The notes under the pieces are model-generated. The model was not told the DNA's origin. It saw only the letters and a program-made list of their open reading frames with translations, and did not search any database. Shown one piece after another: positions 8,450 through 16,629 of a stretch of 18,309 bases of DNA. Source of the stretch: Microcaldota archaeon (GTDB taxonomy: Archaea; Micrarchaeota; Micrarchaeia; Micrarchaeales; Micrarchaeaceae); assembly GCA_021792115.1 (NCBI GenBank), contig JAJYVI010000007.1, forward strand, positions 1 to 18,309, written 5' to 3'. Position 1 is the first letter of the stretch. Every line of letters begins with the position of its first letter. The position numbers and the translations under genes are program-made.

Positions 8450-8779
8450 ATGAGCAGCAATGACGCTGTTGTATTTTTTATAGTGCATGGTGCAATACAA
8501 AATGTAGGCTATAGATCTTTTGTTGCATCCATAGCAAAGAAATATTCTTTGTCGGGTATGGTAAGAAATGTGTATGACGGTAGCGTTGAAATTCTTGCAG
8601 TTGGAAACAAAAAAAGTATCGAATCATTTTCAAAAGAGATAAATATCCAGACAAAGTTCGGGATTGCAGTATTTGCTATTGAGTCTCATTATGAAAAAGA
8701 CTGGATCAAAAAAATGTTGTATCCTTTTATGATTGAAGACTTCAAAAGATTTACAATTGAAAAAACAAAAGTAGTTTAA
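8450..8779 (+). CDS. Acylphosphatase-like protein
   Basis: Small acylphosphatase-fold protein, 109 residues. This family hydrolyses acyl phosphates such as carbamoyl phosphate or 1,3-bisphosphoglycerate. The first 55 residues fit: VHGAIQNVGYRSFV corresponds to the family pattern VHGxVQGVGFRxFV, with the catalytic Arg at R22 and the catalytic Asn at N40 in MVRN, then DGSVEILAVG. The family is usually about 90 residues; here a C-terminal extension of about 20 residues rich in Lys, Phe and Met is present. One Gly of the phosphate-binding loop is replaced (QGVG is QNVG), which could alter activity. It starts at the base after the leuS stop and is probably translationally coupled to it (TAA-ATG, with GGAG just upstream). 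Its physiological substrate is unknown. Confidence 0.85.
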   Translation: MSSNDAVVFFIVHGAIQNVGYRSFVASIAKKYSLSGMVRNVYDGSVEILAVGNKKSIESFSKEINIQTKFGIAVFAIESHYEKDWIKKMLYPFMIEDFKRFTIEKTKVV

Positions 8780-8866
8780 TCCGACTCTAGCAAAACAAAT
8801 AAAAGTTAAAAATAAGTAGAGACGAGAAAAGCCAGAGATAATAAACAAGTAAAAAGTGCATAAAAA

Positions 8867-8877
8867 GTGATTTAATA
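8867..8877 (+). promoter_or_regulatory. Ribosome binding site before a non-standard ATA start of hel308
   Basis: GTGA (8867-8870) is followed by a four-base spacer and an in-frame ATA (8875-8877). Other genes here show GGTGA plus four bases plus ATG (3400, sod), or GGTGC plus four bases plus ATG (leuS). No ATG, GTG or TTG lies in frame between the upstream stop (8842) and the conserved region, so this ATA is the best start candidate. Confidence 0.45.
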
Positions 8878-11034
8878 AAATTAATATCTGAATTAAATAA
8901 AGCATTTCCCACATTCATTATCGACTCCTTAGCAGCGCAGGGGCTTAACAAGTTTAATCCATTACAGCAACTTGTATTCAAAGATGCAATTCCTGAGCAA
9001 AATATCTTGGTTTCTGCACCCACCGCAAGTGGAAAAACTCTTATTGCTGAGATTCTTTGCATCAACAGCATAATAAATAAGCACAAGAAAGCGGTTTATA
9101 TAGCACCAATGAAGGCTTTAGTAATGGAAAAATACAATGACTTCAAGGCTAACTACCCTTATTTTACTTCTGCTGTTTCTATAGGTGATCTTGATGCTAA
9201 TGATTCCTGGCTTTCAGGATTTGATATGATATTTGTTTCTACAGAAAAATTTGATAGTTTGATACGGCACAATGCGGACTGGATTGAAAAAATAGGGTGC
9301 ATTGTGTTCGATGAGATACATATGATTGATGATTTATCTCGCGGCGCAACTCTTGAGCTTCTCATAACAAAGCTTAAATCTAATGAGATACAGATTGTTG
9401 GATTGAGTGCGACTATAGGTAATGCAAATGATCTTGGGAAATGGCTTAATGCAGAAGTGATAGAAAGTGATTATAGACCAACAAAGCTGCAAAAAGGCGC
9501 ACTGCTTGACTCAAAAATATATTTTAGTATGGATTCAGAGGGAAAAGCAATAGGCACAAGCCACTCCAACAGCGTGCTTGATCTTATTGATGATCATATG
9601 CAGGGAAGTCAGCAGGTATTGATTTTCTATTCAACTAAAAAAAATACTGAAAATGAAGCTTCTAAACTAGCTAATTTTGTAGGTCCACGGCTTGCGCAAC
9701 ATGAGAAAGCAAAACTTAATGAAATCTCTGAAAAAGTGCAGAAAGTTCTTGAAATCCCTACAGAGCAATGTTTAAAGTTGTCACGCCTTGTCAGCAATGG
9801 GGTTGCATTCCATCACAGTGGGTTGCTGCCTCATCAGAGGATGCTTGTTGAAAATGCATTCAAGGAAAATTTAATAAAAGTAATATGCTCGACAACCACA
9901 TTAGGCATGGGTGTAAATTTACCTGCTCATACAGTGCTTATTAAAAATATATACAGATTCAATGCATATGCATCAGAGATGCTTGAAACTAATGAAGTAC
10001 TGCAGCTTCTCGGACGTGCAGGCAGGCCTAAGTATGATACAGAAGGTCTTGGACTTATTGCAATTAATGCTAAAAAAGACCTAAAGAAGGTATTTGAAAA
10101 GTACATAACAGCTTCACCCAGTGCGATAGACTCAAAGTTAGCGATAGCACCTTTGCTTAGAGCGCATATTCTTTCATTCATAAGTCAGGGCTATCTTAAT
10201 ACGCAAGCAGAAATAGAGGAATTTATGTCAAGAACTTTTTATGGGTTTCAATATTCCGACAAGGATAGGATTAAACAAGTAATATCTTCAATAATAACAG
10301 AATTGCAGGAATGGGGCTTCATAGAAAATGAAGGAAGTAGTATTAACTCAAGATTCATAGCCACAAAGCTTGGCAAAAGAGTAAGCGAACTTTATATAGA
10401 TCCTCTCTCAGCTAAATGGATTATTGATGCTGTAAAAGATATCGACACCATAAACGCCAGTGAAAACTCTGCAGAGATTAATTATGATCTCATGCTTCTT
10501 TACCTTCTTTCAAATACGCAGGAATTGAGGCCTTATAACAAACCAATCGAAGAAAGCAATTTCTTCTTTCCAATGTACATGAGAATAGGCTCTAGTTTCT
10601 ATGAAAATTATAGAATAGGGGAAATGTCATCTGTTAATGCTTTTACTACCTCTATGATGCTAAATGACTGGATAATGGAAGTCAAGGAAAATGAAATAAT
10701 AGAGAAATATAGCATCACGCCAGGGTTTCTTTACTCTAAGCTTTCTAATGCAGACTGGATAGCTTATGCTATAACAGAGATATTTAAAATATTGCGCAGA
10801 CCGCAAAATAGATTATTAGAATTGAGAATTAGACTTAAGTATGGAATAAAGCAGGAATTACTGGATCTTGTAAGGCTACAGCATATTGGGCGTGTAAGAG
10901 CAAGAATGCTTTACAAGAATGGAATCAAGACAATCAGCGATTTAAAAGTAGCTGGCCAGGAGCGCATTCAAAGTCTTTTAGGTAAGGAAATTGGTACAGC
11001 AGTCATAAAACAGATTTATAATGAAAATGATTAA
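8875..11034 (+). CDS. hel308: Hel308/Hjm Ski2-type DNA helicase
   Basis: ATP-dependent 3'-5' helicase of the Hel308 family, which works on stalled forks and recombination intermediates. From the proposed start it is 719 residues, the usual size. Motifs: a Q-motif region FNPLQQLVF (about 31-39), Walker A APTASGKT (K54), DEIH (146-149), GLSATIGN, HHSGLLPHQR, TTTLGMGVNLPA and QLLGRAGRP (from Q377). A winged-helix and ratchet region follow, then a C-terminal helix-hairpin-helix with HIGRVRARMLYKNGI, typical of Hel308 domain 5. The odd point is the start: a TTG at 9007 falls inside the strand leading into Walker A and would delete the Q-motif. Nothing better than ATA at 8875 is available upstream. 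The true start could also be lost through a sequencing error. The gene lies between the acylphosphatase gene and truD. Confidence 0.93.
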   Translation: MKLISELNKAFPTFIIDSLAAQGLNKFNPLQQLVFKDAIPEQNILVSAPTASGKTLIAEILCINSIINKHKKAVYIAPMKALVMEKYNDFKANYPYFTSAVSIGDLDANDSWLSGFDMIFVSTEKFDSLIRHNADWIEKIGCIVFDEIHMIDDLSRGATLELLITKLKSNEIQIVGLSATIGNANDLGKWLNAEVIESDYRPTKLQKGALLDSKIYFSMDSEGKAIGTSHSNSVLDLIDDHMQGSQQVLIFYSTKKNTENEASKLANFVGPRLAQHEKAKLNEISEKVQKVLEIPTEQCLKLSRLVSNGVAFHHSGLLPHQRMLVENAFKENLIKVICSTTTLGMGVNLPAHTVLIKNIYRFNAYASEMLETNEVLQLLGRAGRPKYDTEGLGLIAINAKKDLKKVFEKYITASPSAIDSKLAIAPLLRAHILSFISQGYLNTQAEIEEFMSRTFYGFQYSDKDRIKQVISSIITELQEWGFIENEGSSINSRFIATKLGKRVSELYIDPLSAKWIIDAVKDIDTINASENSAEINYDLMLLYLLSNTQELRPYNKPIEESNFFFPMYMRIGSSFYENYRIGEMSSVNAFTTSMMLNDWIMEVKENEIIEKYSITPGFLYSKLSNADWIAYAITEIFKILRRPQNRLLELRIRLKYGIKQELLDLVRLQHIGRVRARMLYKNGIKTISDLKVAGQERIQSLLGKEIGTAVIKQIYNEND

Positions 11035-11059
11035 ATCTTAGTTGTGAATTATTTAAGTG

Positions 11060-11067
11060 TTTTAAAT
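11060..11067 (+). promoter_or_regulatory. Candidate TATA box for a leaderless truD transcript
   Basis: TTTTAAAT is centred about 23 bases upstream of the truD ATG, and no GGTGA-like RBS precedes that ATG. This geometry gives a leaderless mRNA. Read-through from hel308 is also possible because the gap is only 52 bases. Confidence 0.35.
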
Positions 11068-11086
11068 CAAATATTAAAATGAGCGT

Positions 11087-12385
11087 ATGTTATTATTAAA
11101 TGAACATATTACTAGGCCCATTCATGGCAAAATAAAATTTTCTGCAGAAGACTTTATAGTGGAAGAGATAACAAACAATGGCACAGTGCTTGAAAAGGAT
11201 AAGATCTTTAACGAAATGCCATTTATTGTAGCAGACGATACAAAAGTCAAAAAGGTGGAAGGTAATAATTTTTCACTTTTTATAATGCAGAAAAAAAATT
11301 GGAATACAATTCAAGCACTTACTGAAATTGCAAGAAAACTTGGTAGAAGCTTTAAGTCTGTTGGCTTTGCAGGCACGAAAGATAGAACCTCAATATCTAC
11401 TCAGTTATGCACAATGTTTGGGACCGATCCTGCTAAACTTCTTGAACTGCGCATAAAAGATATACAAATAAATGGAGCATGGCAAATAAGTAAAAAAATA
11501 GAGCTTGGGGACTTGCTTGGGAATCGATTCGATGTAAAAATTAGGAATGTAGAAATCTCCAGTAGTATAAAAGAAAGCCTTGAAAACCTTAGAAGCCTTG
11601 GAAATATTTTTCCAAATTATTTTGGAGAGCAGAGATTCGGCAATAGAAATAATAATTATTTTATAGGGATAGATATACTAAAAGGTAATTTTGAAGCGGC
11701 TGCAATGAAATTCCTGACTGATATACAAAATGAATCAAATCAAGAAGCTGTAGAGGCACGCACACGGTTATCAAATGAACGCGACTTTGATAAAGCATTG
11801 AGTTATTTCCCAAAATATCTTAAATATGAAAGGATTATGCTGCATCATCTTTCAAAACTTCCAAATGATTATGCAGGCGCCTTAAGGAAATTGCCAAGAT
11901 CCCTTTCCCTTATTTTTATGCATTCTGTTGATGCATTTATATTTAACGAGGAGCTGGAGTTTTATATTAAGAACATGGATATGGTAAAAGAAATTAAGTT
12001 TTTCTGCAATGTTAATTCATTAGGGTTCCCGGATTTAATGAACTTATCTTCTGGCAGTGGCATTGACAAAAGCAAGATAAATAGCAAGGTCTTTGCAGTG
12101 GCTAGCCTTGTAGGTTATGATTCTACATTGAATGATATTGAAAAAGAGATTATTAGCGCGCAGGGGCTTGAGCAGGAAATGTTCAAAATGAAAAGAATGC
12201 CCGAATTGAATTGCAAGGGCTCATACAGAATTTTATTTTCACCATTTTATAATTTCAACTTTAATGTAGACACCGACAGAGAAAGTAGTGATGAATTTGC
12301 AGAATTCAAATTCTCATTGCCAAAATCAAGTTATGCCACAGTATTTTTAGCCGAGTTCGTAAATTCTAATTATAATAATAATTAG
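11087..12385 (+). CDS. truD: tRNA pseudouridine(13) synthase, TruD family
   Basis: Isomerises a specific uridine in tRNA (position 13 in the bacterial enzyme) to pseudouridine. 432 residues, in the archaeal range. The N-terminus has the family pattern of a beta-strand region with EDFIVEEI. The catalytic motif is GFAGTKDR, with the nucleophilic Asp at D99. NYFGEQRFG (177-185) is the second TruD signature. KLPRSLSLIFMHSVDAFIFN matches the third, and the TruD-specific insertion is present around residues 190-300. The C-terminal PKSSYATVFLAEF fits the closing strand region. The ATG at 11087 is chosen because an ATG at 11079 is in another frame. Together with leuS it makes this stretch tRNA-centred. 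Some archaeal members replace Pus7-like activity at other positions, so the exact target uridine is not certain. Confidence 0.94.
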   Translation: MLLLNEHITRPIHGKIKFSAEDFIVEEITNNGTVLEKDKIFNEMPFIVADDTKVKKVEGNNFSLFIMQKKNWNTIQALTEIARKLGRSFKSVGFAGTKDRTSISTQLCTMFGTDPAKLLELRIKDIQINGAWQISKKIELGDLLGNRFDVKIRNVEISSSIKESLENLRSLGNIFPNYFGEQRFGNRNNNYFIGIDILKGNFEAAAMKFLTDIQNESNQEAVEARTRLSNERDFDKALSYFPKYLKYERIMLHHLSKLPNDYAGALRKLPRSLSLIFMHSVDAFIFNEELEFYIKNMDMVKEIKFFCNVNSLGFPDLMNLSSGSGIDKSKINSKVFAVASLVGYDSTLNDIEKEIISAQGLEQEMFKMKRMPELNCKGSYRILFSPFYNFNFNVDTDRESSDEFAEFKFSLPKSSYATVFLAEFVNSNYNNN

Positions 12386-12479
12386 AATAATAAATAAGAC
12401 ATACGCCACTAGAAATACAATTTTATTTCATACTCTATCTTTTACTATATCTCATGTTTATTGCAAAATAAAGGCAAAC

Positions 12480-12488
12480 TTAAAATAA
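12480..12488 (+). promoter_or_regulatory. TATA box for a leaderless transcript of the 12510 gene
   Basis: TTAAAATAA is centred about 26 bases before the ATG at 12510, and no RBS lies between. The spacing places transcription start at or next to the ATG, so the mRNA is probably leaderless. It may also drive the sdh genes downstream. Confidence 0.5.
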
Positions 12489-12509
12489 ACTGCTGAGTTA
12501 TAATTATTT

Positions 12510-13319
12510 ATGCACGAATTAATATTTCTTGGTACTGGATGTCCAAATGGCAGTAAACAAAGAGGTGAAGCATCAATATTTTTTGATGGATTACTCCTAG
12601 ACTGTGGTAATGAATGTGCTGATAAATTAGTAAGTCTAAATCTAATTAATAATATAAATTCAATATTGATAACTCATCTACATAGTGACCATATAGGGGA
12701 TATAGGTAGGCTGCTTTCTCTTATTGCTCTAAATAGTACAAGATTAAAAACTATAAATCTATTTTCACCACCGGGATTTTCTAAAATTATGGATAAATAT
12801 ACAAATATGTCTGAAATCTTAAGCTATTTTTCTGAAAAAATACACATAGAATTACATGAGGGTCTTATAAAAAATAAATACATCGGAGGCAAAATTATTT
12901 CATCATATGAAATGAATCATAATGTTGAGGATTATGGCTATTTAATTGAATTTGATGGTACTAAATTATTTTATACAGGAGATACCCGAAAATGCGCAAT
13001 ACCAATCAAGGTAGATTATGTAATACACGATTCAATGTCCACTGAATCTGAAAAAGGGATTGTAGATGATACAGGCCATAGCACTGCAAAGGATGCAGCA
13101 TTATTTGCAAGAGACGTAGATGCAAAAGTGCTGTTTTTAACCCATATTAATAATGACTGGATTTCCAATAATACTGAACTTATTGATGAGGCAAAAATGC
13201 ATTTTAATGGGGAGATATATATTGCTGAAGATTTTGCAAGATTTTCTCTTAAATCGAAATCAGAATTGTATTCAAGTTTAAGAAAGAACAGGAACAGCAT
13301 AAAGAAAGATAGAGTATAA
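12510..13319 (+). CDS. Metallo-beta-lactamase-fold hydrolase, RNase Z-like
   Basis: Zinc-dependent hydrolase of 269 residues, closest by motif to RNase Z, which trims tRNA 3' ends. The metal-binding set is complete: H56-x-H58-x-D60-H61 in THLHSDHIGD, H137 in MNHNVEDYG, D158 in YTGDTR and H212 in LTHI. A further GHST (H190), as in RNase Z, precedes the last ligand. The N-terminus FLGTGCPNGSKQRGEAS also fits. However, only 21 residues separate H137 from D158, so the tRNA-gripping flexible arm of typical RNase Z, inserted there, is missing or minimal. It could be an armless tRNase Z or a related phosphodiesterase. The C-terminus has a short basic tail. No RBS precedes the ATG; translation is probably leaderless. 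sdhA follows after 26 bases. Confidence 0.8.
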   Translation: MHELIFLGTGCPNGSKQRGEASIFFDGLLLDCGNECADKLVSLNLINNINSILITHLHSDHIGDIGRLLSLIALNSTRLKTINLFSPPGFSKIMDKYTNMSEILSYFSEKIHIELHEGLIKNKYIGGKIISSYEMNHNVEDYGYLIEFDGTKLFYTGDTRKCAIPIKVDYVIHDSMSTESEKGIVDDTGHSTAKDAALFARDVDAKVLFLTHINNDWISNNTELIDEAKMHFNGEIYIAEDFARFSLKSKSELYSSLRKNRNSIKKDRV

Positions 13320-13345
13320 AGAAAATATGCGATGGTAATGGTTTA

Positions 13346-15109
13346 ATGAAAGATAAAAAATTTAGTGAATTAAAAACAGATATACTTATTATTGGTGCAG
13401 GCGGAGCTGGCTTGCGGGCTGCGATTGAAGCACATGATGCAGGAGCAAATGTGACTATTGTATCTAAATCACTTCTTGGCAAGGCGCATACTGTTATGGC
13501 AGAGGGAGGGATTGCAGCTTCAATTGCTGATGTGGATGCTAATGATAACTGGAAAGTACACTTTTCAGATACTTTTGTTGAAGGCGTCTATTTAGGTGAC
13601 TGGAAAATGATTGAAATTCTTGTTAAAGAAGCGCCTGACAGGGTTTATGAACTTGAGCAGTATGGAGCGCTATTTGACAGGACACCACAAGGAAAGATTA
13701 TGCAAAGGGCATTTGGCGGCCATACCTATAAACGCCTTTGCCATATAGGAGATAGGACAGGACTTGAGATTATTAGAGTTCTTGAAGACCAAGTATTGCA
13801 TAGGGAAATACAAATCCTAGACGAAACAACTATAACAAAGCTTGTAGTGGATAATGGTAGAATCATTGGGGCAATAGGGCTTGAATACATGACAGGAAAT
13901 TTCATTGCCATCTCATGCAAATCAGTAATCCTTGCCAGTGGCGGATGCGGTCGAATTTACAAAACAACATCTAATTCATTAGAATCTACAGGAGACGGGC
14001 TTGCCCTTGCATATGATGTTGGCTGTGCTCTTATTAATATGGAAATGGTACAGTTTCATCCAACAGGTATGGTATATCCTGAAAGTGTTAAAGGTCTTCT
14101 TGTAACTGAAGGCGTAAGAGGTGAGGGGGGCATACTTTTGAATAATAAGGGCGAAAGGTTTATGAAAAGGTATTCCCCAAAGAGAATGGAATTAGATGCG
14201 AGGGATGTAGTAGCAAGAGCAATATATAACGAAATCCTTAAAGGCAATGGAACTGAACATGGAGGAGTTTACCTTGATATTACGCACAAAGGAGCAGCAT
14301 TTATAAAGAAGAAGTTACCTGCAATGTATGATCAGTTCAAAGATTTTGCAGATATAGATATTACAAAACAAAAGATGGAAGTTGCACCTACTGTCCACTA
14401 TCATATGGGGGGAGTAAAAGTAGATGCAGAGACATGCGCTACGAATATAAAAGGGCTTTATGCAGCAGGGGAAGTTACTGGTGGCCTCCATGGTGCAAAC
14501 AGGCTTGGCGGCAACTCTCTCGCAGATATACTTGTTTTTGGCAGACGGGCGGGAATTTGGAGCGCTAAATATGCACTGCATCTAGATGCAGGTAATAAGG
14601 AAATTTTAAAAGCTCAGTTGCAAAATGAAATTAAACGTATTAATAGTTATCTTAGAAGTGATGAAGAACCTTCACAGTACAACAATAGTAAGTTTAGGAT
14701 TTATGAACTCTTAGATACTTTAAGGCAAGCAATGAATGAATATGTTGGCATAATAAGAAATGCCAAAGGTCTTTATAACTCGATAGAAGTCCTAGAGAAT
14801 ATAAAAAAAGAAATAAAAGATATAAAAGTTTCAGGCACAACCAAGTATAATAGAAGCCTTCTTGCAAGGATGGAACTAGAAAATCAGCTGATTGTTGCAG
14901 AATGCATAATACGCAGTGCTATCGAGAGAAAAGAAAGTAGAGGTGCACATTTCAGGAACGACTTCCCTAAAAAGAATAAGAAATGGCTTAAATGGATAAT
15001 ATGCAAAAAGAAAAATGGCAGGCTTGCATTGTATCCATTACAACTTAAACAAATCCCAAAGCACCTTTCATTTATACAAAAAGAAAAATATGCTCTCGTT
15101 ATAAAATAA
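13346..15109 (+). CDS. sdhA: Succinate dehydrogenase/fumarate reductase flavoprotein subunit
   Basis: Catalytic FAD subunit that oxidises succinate to fumarate (or the reverse) on the inner face of the membrane; 587 residues. FAD-binding GAGGAG (17-22); H48 in KAHTVMAEGG is the position that carries covalent FAD in SdhA/FrdA; active-site HPTG (H238), RDVVARA (R286), HYHMGG (H351) and RLGGNSL (R386). The C-terminus has the family pattern ESRGAHFRNDFP. All key residues are present, so the enzyme should be active. KAHTVMAEGG rather than SHTVAAQGG resembles, as far as I recall, the actinobacterial Sdh1 type, which agrees with the anchor downstream. It starts at the ATG at 13346; GGT lies four bases before it. 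sdhB follows after 42 bases, indicating one operon. Direction in the cell (dehydrogenase or reductase) is not decided by sequence. Confidence 0.96.
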   Translation: MKDKKFSELKTDILIIGAGGAGLRAAIEAHDAGANVTIVSKSLLGKAHTVMAEGGIAASIADVDANDNWKVHFSDTFVEGVYLGDWKMIEILVKEAPDRVYELEQYGALFDRTPQGKIMQRAFGGHTYKRLCHIGDRTGLEIIRVLEDQVLHREIQILDETTITKLVVDNGRIIGAIGLEYMTGNFIAISCKSVILASGGCGRIYKTTSNSLESTGDGLALAYDVGCALINMEMVQFHPTGMVYPESVKGLLVTEGVRGEGGILLNNKGERFMKRYSPKRMELDARDVVARAIYNEILKGNGTEHGGVYLDITHKGAAFIKKKLPAMYDQFKDFADIDITKQKMEVAPTVHYHMGGVKVDAETCATNIKGLYAAGEVTGGLHGANRLGGNSLADILVFGRRAGIWSAKYALHLDAGNKEILKAQLQNEIKRINSYLRSDEEPSQYNNSKFRIYELLDTLRQAMNEYVGIIRNAKGLYNSIEVLENIKKEIKDIKVSGTTKYNRSLLARMELENQLIVAECIIRSAIERKESRGAHFRNDFPKKNKKWLKWIICKKKNGRLALYPLQLKQIPKHLSFIQKEKYALVIK

Positions 15110-15151
15110 TGTAAATAATTAGAAAACTATGAAGTTATGTGAAAAGATTAC

Positions 15152-15856
15152 ATGGAAAGAAAAATAAAAATTTTTAGTTCAAAGCAGGAGAGATTAATAG
15201 AATATACCGTGCCTATAGAGCATGGTATGGTTGTATTGGATGCAGTTATATATGTACTTGAACATTTTGATTCAAGTATAAGCGCAAGATGGAACTGCAA
15301 GGCAGGCAGATGTGGATCTTGCGGAGCAGAAATAAATGGCATTCCTAGTCTCATGTGTAAAACAAGGCTTGACTCAATCAATGGCGATATAGAAGTAGTG
15401 CCTATGAAAGTATTCCCAAATGTTAAGGACCTTGTTGTTGATCCTACAGATACTTGGCGTATTAAAAAAGCAATGCCAAATTTCAAAATCAGTGAAATGG
15501 TTATTTCAAAATCTAGTGGAATTACTGCAACAAAAAATATTACATTATATGAATATGATGTTACACGGGCGCAAGAATTTAAGAAATGCATAGAATGTTT
15601 CTTATGTTTGGATTCATGCCATGCGATTCGTGTGCATAAGTCTGCTTATATAGGCCCTATGCATGTAGCGAAGGCAGCATCTTTAGACATGAATCCATTA
15701 GATTCCCTTGACAGGAGGGACTTTCTTGATAAAAATGGCATAAGATTTTGCAATGTTACAAAATGCTGTACAGAGGTATGCCCCGCAAAAATAAAGATAA
15801 CAGATAATGCAATAATACCTGAGAAAGAGAGGATTAACGATAAAAAAATAATATAA
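15152..15856 (+). CDS. sdhB: Succinate dehydrogenase iron-sulfur subunit
   Basis: Carries electrons from the flavoprotein to the membrane anchor; 234 residues, normal size. The [2Fe-2S] cluster ligands are C49, C54, C57 and C69 in the pattern CKAGRCGSCGAEINGIPSLMC-like spacing. The second domain has C146-x2-C149-x2-C152-x3-C156 and C200-x5-C206-x3-C210-P, the spacing for one [4Fe-4S] and one [3Fe-4S] cluster. Two details differ from the common pattern: the residue after C156 is His rather than Pro, and an extra Cys (C205) sits beside C206. The ATG at 15152 has only a distant GTGA upstream, so it is probably translated within the sdh operon. The anchor gene begins 41 bases downstream. Confidence 0.95.
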   Translation: MERKIKIFSSKQERLIEYTVPIEHGMVVLDAVIYVLEHFDSSISARWNCKAGRCGSCGAEINGIPSLMCKTRLDSINGDIEVVPMKVFPNVKDLVVDPTDTWRIKKAMPNFKISEMVISKSSGITATKNITLYEYDVTRAQEFKKCIECFLCLDSCHAIRVHKSAYIGPMHVAKAASLDMNPLDSLDRRDFLDKNGIRFCNVTKCCTEVCPAKIKITDNAIIPEKERINDKKII

Positions 15857-15897
15857 TTAAAATATGCTGCAGTCTGTCATTATATAAGAATGATTAA

Positions 15898-16596
15898 ATG
15901 AAAAAAACTAGGAATATAATAAAAGCAATGTTGCCTCCAGAATTTAGGAGCATAAGGTTTTTTTCATTTTTATTTTTAATGGCATTGGCATTTGTTGCCC
16001 TTTTAATATTTCGTATCCCTAAATATAAAGGATATATAGATCCATTTTATTCCCCAACAATTCTTATATTGCCTGCAATTGCACTTTTCAGACTAACATG
16101 TTATGCTTTCAGGAAGAGTTACAATAGGCATGTATTTACGCATCCTATGGCATGTATAGTATCTTCCAGCAATGATTTAAATAAGAATTATACTGGGGAA
16201 TCGAGCTATGTATTTAGGATAGAGAATTTGCATAGGTATTTCATGTATTTTTCAGTGCTGATACTCCCATTTTTCTATTATGATGCATATGTATCTTTTG
16301 CGTATAATTTTTCATTGATTAGATTGGGCAGTATCTTGCTTTTGGCAGATGCTATTATATTAAGCCTTTATGTTTTTTCATGCCATTCAGTACGCAACCT
16401 TATTGGGGGCAATAAAGACTGCTTTAGTTGCATGAAGTTTTCAATAAGCAGGAAGAAAATTTTTGATTTGCAATCTTTTTTGAATGAGCACCATGAATTT
16501 TTTGCATGGTTTAGTCTAGCATTTATAATTTTTATTGATCTTTTTATAAGAGCTATGATTGCATTCCATTTTGATATTATTTTGTTGCATATATAA
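15898..16596 (+). CDS. sdhC: Succinate dehydrogenase membrane anchor, Sdh1-like
   Basis: Membrane protein of 232 residues with about five transmembrane helices (near residues 21-38, 52-71, 114-134, 143-162 and 199-222). It anchors SdhAB and should pass electrons to a quinone. Its motifs match what I recall of actinobacterial Sdh1-type anchors: FRLTCYAFRKSYNR (64-77), ENLHRYFMY (109-117) and CHS-x-R-x(3)-GG with DCFSC (162-178), then NEHHEFFAWFSL. Conserved His at 112, 163 and in the EHHEF segment are candidate haem or quinone-site residues. This is unlike the SdhC/SdhD two-subunit anchors of proteobacteria. It lies directly after sdhB with no promoter visible. A reference alignment would be needed to fix the haem number. 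Confidence 0.8.
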   Translation: MKKTRNIIKAMLPPEFRSIRFFSFLFLMALAFVALLIFRIPKYKGYIDPFYSPTILILPAIALFRLTCYAFRKSYNRHVFTHPMACIVSSSNDLNKNYTGESSYVFRIENLHRYFMYFSVLILPFFYYDAYVSFAYNFSLIRLGSILLLADAIILSLYVFSCHSVRNLIGGNKDCFSCMKFSISRKKIFDLQSFLNEHHEFFAWFSLAFIIFIDLFIRAMIAFHFDIILLHI

Positions 16597-16629
16597 AAAT
16601 AGGATTATAAAATACATTAGAATGGTAAA

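Noticed and set aside
8005..8460. 151-residue minus-strand ORF
   Set aside because: Antisense to the end of leuS; composition is that expected from the reverse of an AT-rich coding region.
9007..9009. TTG as the start of hel308
   Set aside because: It would remove the conserved Q-motif region and begin within the strand entering Walker A; sequence upstream to 8875 reads as Hel308.
15148..15591. 147-residue minus-strand ORF
   Set aside because: Antisense to sdhB, whose Cys motifs prove the plus-strand frame.
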